A stretch of 15,000 bases of DNA. Origin: Chrysomallon squamiferum. Its lineage: Eukaryota > Mollusca > Gastropoda > Neomphalida > Peltospiridae. The notes under the pieces are model-generated. The model was not told the DNA's origin, did no database searches, and saw only the letters and a list, made by a program, of their open reading frames with translations. The position numbers were made by a program, and so were the translations under genes. This document shows, piece by piece, positions 7,813 through 15,000 of this stretch (its first letter is position 1; each line of letters starts with the position of its first letter). Location: the NCBI GenBank assembly GCA_012295275.1, contig CM022672.1:35328232-35343231 (forward strand), read 5' to 3'.

Positions 7813-8320
7813 TTACTACTGCTACTACTACTACCACTACTTTTACTACCACCACACCACTAATTTTATACTACCACTAGAATTACTTTACCACTACTAT
7901 TGCTATTGTTACCAGTTATTACTTTCAACTACTTCTTTTTTTTTACTACTACTGCTACTACTATGCTACTACACCAATAATAATATTTCTACTACTACTA
8001 CAACTACTACTACATAACTACTACTTCTATTAATACTACTACTGCTACTATTACTCTATGACTAATACTTCTACTACTACTACTGCTACTGCTCCTGCTA
8101 CTACTACTATATAACTACTACCTTTACTATTACTACTACTATATAACTACTACCTTTACTATTACTACTACTATATAACAGCTACTACTTCTACTATTAC
8201 TACTACTATATAACTACTATTTCTACAATTACTACTACTATATAACTACTATTTCTGCTGTTAATACTACTACTATATAATTACTATATCTATATTACTA
8301 CTACTACTACTACTAGACTA
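7813..8320. repeat. (ACT)n-based satellite-like array, about 500 bp
   Basis: Interrupted ACT trinucleotide repeats run through the whole stretch with scattered GCT, ATT and TATA interruptions. The right half (8107-8290) is organised into a higher-order repeat, listed separately. Confidence 0.93.
8107..8290. repeat. 32/35-bp minisatellite inside the ACT array, six copies
   Basis: CTATATAAC or a one-base variant starts at 8107, 8139, 8171, 8206, 8238 and 8273. Spacings are 32, 32, 35, 32 and 35 bp, so units differ by one ACT triplet. Each unit joins a TATATAA block to ACT-type triplets and a TTTACTATT-like segment. Confidence 0.85.
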
Positions 8321-8334
8321 ATACTATCATGACT

Positions 8335-8665
8335 GCTAATAGTAACTAGTGTATGAGCTGTTTGTGTTGTTAATCTGTGTCGTCTGCCAGTCAAAGCATC
8401 CCATTCATTAGACTTTAATAACAACCTCGGCCCCGACGTGCTCTGCGTGAACAGTCAAATGTTCAAACCGTGCAACAACGTCTCCTTGTTCGCTACGGCA
8501 TTAACTCGCAGAGGTTGTCTTTGGTGATGATGGCAGTTGTCTTTCACAGCGTTTCATCGAGTCAATCAAATTCTTCGTCATTAGCGCGAACACGTCGCTC
8601 TCTGAGTTGTCTCCCTTTGCCCCACAGGATAATGGATCAAGAATACCGGGTGTCTGTTGAAGTTA
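8335..8665. other. Non-repetitive CpG-retaining island
   Basis: Mixed-composition sequence between the ACT array and a TA/TTTA repeat. It includes CTCCCTTTGCCCCACAG (AG at 8626-8627), an acceptor-like sequence on the plus strand followed by ATG at 8632. The frame then runs directly into the TA/TTTA repeat, so an exon is doubtful. Candidate regulatory element by inference. Confidence 0.3.
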
Positions 8666-8667
8666 AA

Positions 8668-8734
8668 CATATATATATATTTATTTATTTATTTATTTAT
8701 TTATATATATTTATTATTTATTTTATTTATTTAA
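8668..8734. repeat. (TA)n / (TTTA)n microsatellite
   Basis: TA dinucleotides then TTTA tetranucleotides, with a second mixed block. Open frames across it are repeat-derived. Confidence 0.95.
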
Positions 8735-9430
8735 GTTATTAATTGTTGTGAATTCTTAATTTGTTCTATTTTTGTATGTTTCAAGAAAATAGACCTAAAA
8801 AGAAACGATTAATTTCATAAAATTAAGTAAAAGTAATGCTTGAAAAAAGTTTTTTTTTTTTCTTTAATTTATTATTATTTTTTTCAATTTATTATTTTTA
8901 TTGCTTTTATTTTTATCTGATTTTACTATTTTAGTTTCTTAAGAATTCAAGGTATAGTTTTTTCGAATAAATGAATATTTTAAAATTTCTTTCTAATTTA
9001 AACATGTCTCAGAAATAGACCGTATATAATTTTAATTAACACGAAAGCAATATTAATTCACCATCGTTTAAAGGATTATCTCAAAACCACAATTAGCAGT
9101 TTTATTCAGAGGCGTCTTAACTTTTCAAAGAGAACTGAGCAAACAGTTTAATCAGCTGATTCTCAGTTTAAGGTGATTTCATTGCAGAAATCATGAGAAA
9201 AAAAGTAATATCTTGTTACCTTCTTACATGTTTTCGAATAAGATTAAAATCTGTTATTTTCCAGAGAATAATAAATAAATATTTCTTAAAGACATTAATC
9301 GTTCTAGAAATTATTATTATTTATGTATATTTATTGTTGTCTAATTCTCTTTAAAAATAAAAATGAAAAAAAAAAATGAAAAAAAAAAAAAAATCAACCT
9401 TTCCGTGTAGCTAATAAATTACAACTTACT
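8735..9430. other. AT-rich unique sequence, no gene seen
   Basis: Contains poly-T (about 8849-8861) and poly-A (about 9363-9393) runs. No coding, RNA or transposon signal is visible on either strand. Confidence 0.55.
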
Positions 9431-9495
9431 TATTTCCTTCAACAAACTGAAATCCGTGGCTTTCCGTAAGACATTGAACATGTCACATCTACTAA

Positions 9496-9632
9496 CACTT
9501 AAACTTGTTAAAATAAAGAGTATTTGACAAACTGAAACTCTTGTTAAAATAAAGAGTATTCAACAAATTGAAACTCTGTATCGTCAAGTCTAAATCTACG
9601 TTCACTTAAACTTGTTAAAATAAAAAGTATTT
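9496..9632. repeat. Degenerate ~38-bp tandem repeat, two contiguous copies plus one displaced
   Basis: Copies share TTGTTAAAATAAAGAGTATT and AACAAAYTGAAA: one starts at 9496 and one at 9534. A third, preceded by the same CACTTAAAC, starts at 9603. A fragment (TTCAACAAACTGAAATC) also occurs at about 9437. Confidence 0.8.
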
Positions 9633-9724
9633 TAACGTAATTCCTAGAATGAATAACCAGTTTTTAAAGAACAGTATAATAGTCGTAGCAATTAGTACTC
9701 TGATGAAAAGATCTGATGAATATA

Positions 9725-9756
<32 letters not shown>

Positions 9757-9782
9757 ATAATAATAATAATAATAATAATAAT
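9725..9782. repeat. (ACT)n-(AAT)n compound microsatellite
   Basis: A clean switch from ACT to AAT at about 9755 within an uninterrupted trinucleotide tract. Confidence 0.96.
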
Positions 9783-10107
9783 TACTGGTTAATGTTTAAA
9801 GGAATATTTTAAAATTTATTCGTAGACTAATTAAAGATTAGACAATATAATAATTATTTGTTCGACTGATTAATGTTTTAGCAAATATAAAAATACTTCG
9901 TATTCTAATTAAAATATTTGAGGTACATTATAATAATAAAATTCGTAGCTGTATTAAGATGTTTAACGAATATTATACTGTAATTCGTAGATGTTACGTT
10001 GATTACGAAATGTAATAAAAGTTGATCATAGACTGGTTAATATATTTAAAGAATATTTTAATCGAAATTTCTATATTAATTAATCTTTACTATAATTTTA
10101 CAATAGT

Positions 10108-10305
10108 AATTCCAAAATGTTCAGGTAATATTATAGTAGTAACTCCTATATGTTTAGGGAATATTATAATCGCAATTCCTGTATGTTTAGGGAATATTAT
10201 AATCGTAATTCCTATATGTTTAGGGAATATTATAATCGTAATTCCTATATGTTTAGGTAATATTATAATCGTAATTCCTATATGTTTACATAATATTGTA
10301 ATAGT
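10108..10305. repeat. 33-bp minisatellite, six copies
   Basis: Units start at 10108, 10141, 10174, 10207, 10240 and 10273 and are exactly 33 bp each. The conserved core is TTTAGGGAATATTATAAT and the left part AATTCCTATATG. Because 33 is a multiple of three, both strands stay open and translate as 11-residue repeats (plus-strand unit IVIPICLGNII). This is a repeat effect, not evidence of a protein. Confidence 0.95.
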
Positions 10306-10610
10306 AATTCGTCTGATTAAGTTTTCAAGGAATATTATCGATTTAAGTTTTTTAATCATATGTAAATCTTATTAACGTTTAAGGAATACTATGACGTGTT
10401 GACGGTGTAATATATTTAAGGAATAATTGTTATAATTCTGATTTAATGAGTTTTATAACTGTATGCAGTTCTCCGTCCTATAGCAGTTTCAATGAATATT
10501 ATAATGTACCTAAATAATATAATCCTGTTTTAATCATTTTTTACCAATAGTTTATAACTCTTCGTCCGATTAATATTTTAAGGAATATTATGACGAGTGA
10601 ACAGATTAAA

Positions 10611-10748
10611 GTATTTAAGGAATATTATAGTTCTGATTCGTGTGTTTAAGGAATATTATAGTTCTGATTCGTGTATGTAAGGAATAGTATAGTTCTGATT
10701 CGTGTGTTTAAGGAATATTATAGTTCTGATTGGTGTATTTAAGGAATG
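10611..10748. repeat. 31-bp minisatellite, 4.5 copies
   Basis: Units start at 10611, 10642, 10673 and 10704, with a partial unit at 10735-10748. They read TTTAAGGAATATTATAG followed by TTCTGATTCGTG. The core is shared with the 33-bp array 300 bp to the left, so the two are related. Confidence 0.95.
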
Positions 10749-11000
10749 CCTCACAGAGATTCTGAAGATGTTTGAAGAACGCGGTGATGAAATTTCGTCT
10801 TTGATCATCGCGTATCTTATCAAGCAAAGATGGCGAAGGTTTTTCATTGAGGAAACAGTTTCAGAGAGTTTGTCAGTCGTGTGGGAAACACCGCGGGGGG
10901 GATATCCGCCATTAATACAGATTCCAAAATTAAAACATTTGTTGTGTAAAACGTCATCACTTACAAACTGGACAAGTTTTGTTTTTTTTCTCTAACTTGA
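10749..11000. other. Non-repetitive island with an open frame, function unknown
   Basis: Begins exactly where the 31-bp array ends and holds CpGs. A plus-strand frame runs through it to a TAA at 10993-10995, giving mixed-composition sequence (for example LKMFEERGDEISSLIIAYL), but its only upstream start lies inside the minisatellite. YY1-like words AAGATGGCG (10827-10835) and CCGCCAT (10906-10912) face opposite ways. I recognise no protein family. A regulatory element is as likely as a coding remnant. Confidence 0.3.
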
Positions 11001-11059
11001 ATTCGGTTATACTAATGTCGTCGTTTTATTTGCTTTTTCTCTAGAAACCGTTCCTTTTC

Positions 11060-11237
11060 TTTCGTTCTTATTTTTTTTTTTTTTTTCTTTCTTTTCTTTG
11101 ATTAATTAATAATTAAAACTGATTATTTATCTTGCATTGTCTCAGACTGTTTCTTCAGTTTTGTTTTCAAAGAAAGAAAGATCCTATTTATTTATTTATT
11201 TGTTTTTATTCTATTCTATTTTATCTTATTTTAAATA
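11060..11237. other. T-rich low-complexity sequence
   Basis: Poly-T/TTTC tracts (about 11070-11100) and TTTA repeats (about 11187-11200). No gene signal. Confidence 0.6.
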
Positions 11238-11291
11238 TTTATTATTATTATTATTGGTATTATTGTTGTTGTTGTTGTTGTTGTTGTTCTT

Positions 11292-11369
<78 letters not shown>

Positions 11370-11373
11370 TATA
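11238..11373. repeat. (ATT)n-(TTG)n-(TTC)11-(TTA)n compound microsatellite
   Basis: Four trinucleotide blocks in a row. The TTC block is exactly 11 units (11287-11319), between TTG and TTA blocks. Cys/Ser/Tyr- or Leu/Phe-rich frames here are artefacts. Confidence 0.97.
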
Positions 11374-11677
11374 ACATTTTAGAAGCTAGCGCTGTTTTAA
11401 CTATTCTTTAAATATTATTTATAATGTTATACTATTATTAAATTATAATTAAAAGATATGTGGGAGACTCTTAATATTATTAATAATATTATTATCGTTA
11501 TTACAATTATTCTACCACTACTACTACAACTACTATTACTGCTGTTATTACAATATCAATAATGATAAATTCTGAACAATCAATTTTCCCTGTCATTTAT
11601 AGACAATAACTTCAATACTCGTCAGCCGAAAGAATTAGTGAAAATAAAACCACACAAATAACAGAACGATAATGATA
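11374..11677. other. AT-rich sequence with short ATT and ACT repeats
   Basis: Small imperfect AAT/ATT (about 11473-11500) and ACT (about 11513-11540) runs. No gene recognised. Confidence 0.55.
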
Positions 11678-11725
11678 GAAGAAGAAGAAGAAGAAGAAGA
11701 AGAAGAAGAAGAAGAAGAAGAAGAA
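11678..11725. repeat. (GAA)16 microsatellite
   Basis: Sixteen uninterrupted GAA units. It is the reverse complement of the TTC block 360 bp to the left. Confidence 0.97.
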
Positions 11726-11937
11726 ATTACATAAACTTATATTAAAATGAGGAAATAAATATTTTTTCCTAACCCATGAACATAAATCAAATTCCGTAGT
11801 TTTTAATAAATCTTTATTTTTATCCATTATAAATATGTTTAAAACGTTTTATTAATAATGAAACATTGATAAAAAAAAAACCCTTTTATTATAGTTATTA
11901 CATATATTTAATTTTTTATTTTGTTATTATCATATTT
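11726..11937. other. AT-rich unique sequence
   Basis: Nothing recognised. A poly-A run lies at about 11871-11880. Confidence 0.5.
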
Positions 11938-11981
11938 AGTATCATCATCATCATCATCATCATATTATTATTATTATTGTT

Positions 11982-12012
<31 letters not shown>

Positions 12013-12047
12013 TTGTTATTATTCCTACTATTACTACCACTACTGAC
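11938..12047. repeat. (ATC)n-(ATT)n-(TTG)n compound microsatellite
   Basis: ATC units to about 11963, ATT, then TTG with TGC interruptions, ending in imperfect ACT units. Confidence 0.95.
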
Positions 12048-12129
12048 GATATTACTGATCAAAAAAAAAATTCTATATTATAAATCATTTTTTTTTTTTT
12101 TTTTTTTAATTCTCTGTTTAAATATTTTC

Positions 12130-12620
12130 ACAATGAATTAATGAACGGTGTAAAAATATTTTCTTGTGGGAAATTACGTAGAACACGTCTACAATCTACG
12201 TCACACGCTGAGTGCAGATCAAGTTGGGTCAATGACGCGCAGTGTGCTCGTTAGTTTCGTACATCGCTAGCTCCACTCATCTTTTGATGACGATAAATTA
12301 GCGAGGAGAATACCCGCTGACAACTGGCAATATTAAACGTCTTCATCAAATCATTCACTCCACGTGACCCCACAACAAGTTAGCGCGTGAACAGTGGCTC
12401 CATTCACACGTATCACAACCGCGGAATGCTGGGTAGCCGAGCATGCGCAGTCGGGGAGAATCGAGATAGGTTCACGCACCCGCGATGAAGCTTAATTAGA
12501 ATCAGTTCTCCCGCCTCGCTGGATGGAAGATGTCCTCGTTTGATTCGCCTAATCTCACCTCCGTCTCGCGCCAGGAGCAATAAATCCAATAATAGGCCAT
12601 CATTAAATTACTAATACGTC
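12130..12620. promoter_or_regulatory. Candidate distal cis-regulatory island
   Basis: The longest non-repetitive block in the upstream part, clearly richer in G+C and CpG than its flanks and without a long open frame. Readable words include CACGTG (12361-12366), an NRF1-like GCATGCGCAG (12441-12450), the homeodomain palindrome TTAATTAG (12492-12499) and AT-rich homeodomain-like sequence at 12581-12620. Absence of frames with retained complexity favours a regulatory element over a coding remnant. Conservation has not been tested. Confidence 0.35.
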
Positions 12621-12931
12621 TTAACACGAAGGTAAATTGCCAGTAAGAGTCTTAATATCGTTTTATCAAGTTGTTTCGTAAATTAGCAGATATATTTCTT
12701 TAAAAAAACAAAACAAAATTATTAGTGTTAATTATTTATAAATTTCGTTCAGTATTGATGAATAATAAAATAATAATTAGACGACTTAACAACATCTCCA
12801 GCTATATATATATATATATTGTTATTTCACGCACCACCATCAGCAACAACAATACGACAACGACAACAACAACAGAATATCAGTTTTAAGGTATAACAGT
12901 ACCTCTCTCTACTATTCTAAGATAATTAAAT
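12621..12931. other. AT-rich unique sequence with short (TA)n and (CAA)n tracts
   Basis: A TA run lies at 12803-12819 and a CAA/CGA-type run at about 12845-12873. No gene signal. Confidence 0.55.
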
Positions 12932-13023
12932 CGTAGTAGTAGTAGTAGATGCAGTAGCAGTAGTAGTAGTAGTATTAGATGTGGTAGAAGCAGTAATAAT
13001 AGTAATATAAATAATAATAATAA

Positions 13024-13064
<41 letters not shown>

Positions 13065-13188
13065 ACAGTAGTACAAGTAGCACCAGCAGCAGTAGTAGCA
13101 GTAGTAGTAGTAGTAGCAGTAGTAGCAGTAGTAGTAGTAGTAGTAGTATTGGTAGTAGTAGTAGTGGGTAATAATGATGATGATGATG
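12932..13188. repeat. (TAG)n/(CAG)n compound microsatellite
   Basis: About 255 bp of TAG triplets interspersed with CAG/AGC triplets and short AAT blocks. It ends in GAT units. Leu- or Tyr-rich minus-strand frames are repeat-derived. Confidence 0.96.
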
Positions 13189-13189
13189 T

Positions 13190-13740
13190 GACACATTAAG
13201 CGCTGCACGTGTACACATACAGTGGTGACGTAGTACGCAGACTAAGAAAGACTTTTGTATTAGTTGAACTCGAGTCTAAGTATTTCATTATTTCATCCTG
13301 TTCCCAGACTACCAGTGACAGATGCACAGATCCGCTGTTTGAAGTTTACCCCAGAATATGAACACTCTTTAGATTTTCATAATGAAGGTACACTTTTCTT
13401 CTTTGAAGTACACTGCCACTTAAAACATAATGATCAGAGACCTAAGTATGTTTAAGACGTTTAGTTATGGTCTGGCCATAGCACGGTAATCAATTAATGT
13501 GTTTCCGTTTTATTAGCAAATCATAAGCAAGTACAAGATATATTTATTACGTTATAAGTGCGTTCGTAATTAGCAGGCACTAAATGTAGGTTTGCGGCGT
13601 TTTTCCCATGGACTGGAGAACCTATTTTAATGTCGGAGATTTTTTTTTAACTTCTAAAGACCCGCCCAATTATTATAGAAATGTGATATTTTCAATAGTA
13701 ATTTAATTAAACACTTGTATGAAGAATACAACTTTCACAC
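13190..13740. other. Non-repetitive island flanked by microsatellites
   Basis: Mixed sequence containing the candidate 80-bp exon (13308-13387). The remainder (13390-13740) shows no second exon that I can support. Short CACGTG (13207-13212) and TGACG words occur at its left end. Confidence 0.4.
13308..13387 (+). CDS. Candidate internal exon, unknown gene (80 bp)
   Basis: The segment follows a pyrimidine-rich acceptor (TTTCATCCTGTTCCCAG, AG at 13306-13307) and is followed by AAG|GTACAC (GT at 13388-13389). It holds 26 whole codons with phase 2 entry and phase 1 exit. Its translation has balanced composition (VTDAQIRCLKFTPEYEHS) and is free of simple repeats, unlike most frames here. I do not recognise a family. 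The frame stays open past the donor to a stop at 13453-13455, so it could also be chance. No partner exon is identified in the window. Confidence 0.22.
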
Positions 13741-13744
13741 CAGC

Positions 13745-13907
13745 TTTTTTTTTTTTAAATTTTTTTTTTTTTTTTTTGAGAGAGAGAGAGAATGTAGGTA
13801 ATATAAATGTGTGTGCGTTTGTTAGTGTTATATGTGTTATATAAGTGTGCGTGTGTGTGTGTGTGTGTGTGTGTAATAGTGAGTACAAAGAATAATTTGT
13901 GTTTATG

Positions 13908-13957
<50 letters not shown>
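13745..13957. repeat. Poly-T, (GA)n, (GT)n and (GA)23 microsatellite cluster
   Basis: Two poly-T runs lie at 13745-13777, followed directly by GA to 13791. A GT run lies at 13843-13874. An uninterrupted GA run occupies 13911-13957. Confidence 0.96.
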
Positions 13958-13961
<4 letters not shown>

Positions 13962-14088
13962 AAATTATCACATCATGAATATAATTATTAGATAACGTCT
14001 AAGTATATATAAAAAAGGTTTTTAACTCAAGAAGTAGACAAATGTTATGTAAGGCATCTATATTTTAATTCCATTAATTCAGAAATAT
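13958..14088. other. Short AT-rich unique stretch
   Basis: Nothing recognised. Confidence 0.5.
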
Positions 14089-14160
14089 TAATAATAAAAT
14101 AACAACAACAACATTATGAATAATAATAATAATAATAGTAACAATAATAACGATGATGAT
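14089..14160. repeat. (AAC)n/(AAT)n/(GAT)n repeats
   Basis: Imperfect trinucleotide blocks ending in GAT units. Confidence 0.92.
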
Positions 14161-14204
14161 GAAAAGATAAACTGTAAAATCGAGTATCATAATTTTATAT
14201 ATAA

Positions 14205-14244
14205 ACAGAAAAATATATATATATAGATAAACATACATACATAC

Positions 14245-14279
<35 letters not shown>

Positions 14280-14280
14280 C
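14205..14280. repeat. (TA)n and (CATA)n microsatellite
   Basis: CATA tetranucleotides in two blocks between TA runs. Confidence 0.95.
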
Positions 14281-14379
14281 GTCTGTTTTTTGTATATTTA
14301 CAATAGTTTTAGTTTTTTATTACTTTTTAAAAGATTTTGTTGTTGTTTCATAAAACAATTCATTTTACTTTTAGCATTA

Positions 14380-14549
14380 CAATAATAATAATAATAATAA
14401 TAATAATGATATAGTAATTTTATTATTATTGCTATTATTAGTAGTAGTATAAGTAGCTGAGTTAGTATTAGTGGTAATAGCAGCAGTAATAGAAGTTGTA
14501 ATATATATATATATATATATACAGAGAGAGAGACAGAGAGATATAGATA

Positions 14550-14580
<31 letters not shown>

Positions 14581-14581
14581 C
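14380..14581. repeat. (AAT)n, TAG-type, (TA)n, (GA)n and (GT)n repeat cluster
   Basis: AAT at 14380-14408. Degenerate TAG/AGT triplets at about 14437-14495. TA at 14500-14520, then GA and GT runs to 14581. Confidence 0.92.
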
Positions 14582-14584
14582 AGT

Positions 14585-14939
<355 letters not shown>

Positions 14940-15000
14940 TATATTTTATATATATAAACTTATTCTTGTTATAGTTATTACAATAATGTTACTATTACTA

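Larger units (their letters stand above)
9785..10748. repeat. Diffuse ~1-kb minisatellite family with core TTTAAGGAATATTATA
   Basis: Variants of TTTAA(A/G)GAATATTAT separated by AT-rich spacers carrying ATTCGT or CTGATTAAT recur across the whole stretch. Examples lie near 9795, 9970, 10047, 10330, 10378, 10410, 10487 and 10575. Two parts are still regular: a 33-bp phase (10108-10305) and a 31-bp phase (10611-10748). The outer copies have decayed and drifted in spacing. Confidence 0.8.

Noticed and set aside
7455-7855. Cys/Val-rich (plus) and His/Thr-rich (minus) open frames
   Set aside because: Produced by the GT microsatellite at 7580-7661.
10108-10748. CRISPR-like repeat array
   Set aside because: Units of 31-33 bp are contiguous with no unique spacers, and the window is eukaryotic. 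It is a minisatellite.
11132-11382. Tyr/Cys/Ser- and Leu/Phe-rich frames suggesting a membrane peptide
   Set aside because: Translation of the ATT-TTG-TTC-TTA compound microsatellite.
12886-13218. Leu-rich frame of 110 codons resembling a membrane segment
   Set aside because: Translation of the TAG/CAG microsatellite on the minus strand.

Overview
The window is animal (metazoan) nuclear DNA. It is AT-rich, intron-bearing and extremely dense in microsatellites, mainly (ATT/AAT)n, (AAC/TTG)n, (ACT/AGT)n, (GT)n, (GA/CT)n and (TA)n, plus several minisatellites. The only gene I recognise is the first coding exon of an NK2-family homeobox gene, on the minus strand at 4335-4698. Its N-terminal TN (tinman/EH1-like) motif, TPFSVKDIL, is closest in my memory to the NK4 / Nkx2-5 / tinman class, which controls heart and muscle mesoderm. 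A large repeat-rich invertebrate genome, possibly a mollusc or other lophotrochozoan, would fit, but that is an inference from style and not a demonstrated identity.

Layout. Positions 1-4334 lie downstream of the exon on the minus strand and are best read as its first intron. They hold long trinucleotide arrays and two non-repetitive islands (about 690-1240 and 2281-2640). No homeodomain exon is visible, so exon 2 lies outside the window and the intron is longer than 4.3 kb. At the exon/intron boundary a 47-bp tandem duplication has copied the splice donor. Positions 4699-4975 are the 5' UTR and probable promoter, CpG-containing with a CCAAT box and duplicated CAGCTTT(T)CAATTA elements. A second CpG-retaining block at 5260-5700 contains NK2-type (TCAAGTG), GATA and TCF/LEF-like words and is a candidate proximal enhancer.

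From 5860 to 15000 I find no recognisable complete gene. Non-repetitive islands (5860-6350, 6590-6850, 8335-8665, 10749-11000, 12130-12620, 13190-13740, 14585-14815) alternate with simple repeats and with minisatellites: 75 bp at 7084, 32/35 bp at 8107, about 38 bp at 9496, a diffuse 1-kb family with 33-bp and 31-bp phases at 9785-10748, and a 119-bp (CT)n tract at 14817. The islands keep CpG and transcription-factor-like words and are plausible upstream cis-regulatory elements, but only cross-species comparison could show that. One 80-bp segment at 13308-13387 looks like an internal exon on the plus strand and is weakly supported.

Most long open frames here are translations of microsatellites and are not genes. 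I see no tRNA, rRNA, CRISPR array, transposase or reverse transcriptase.
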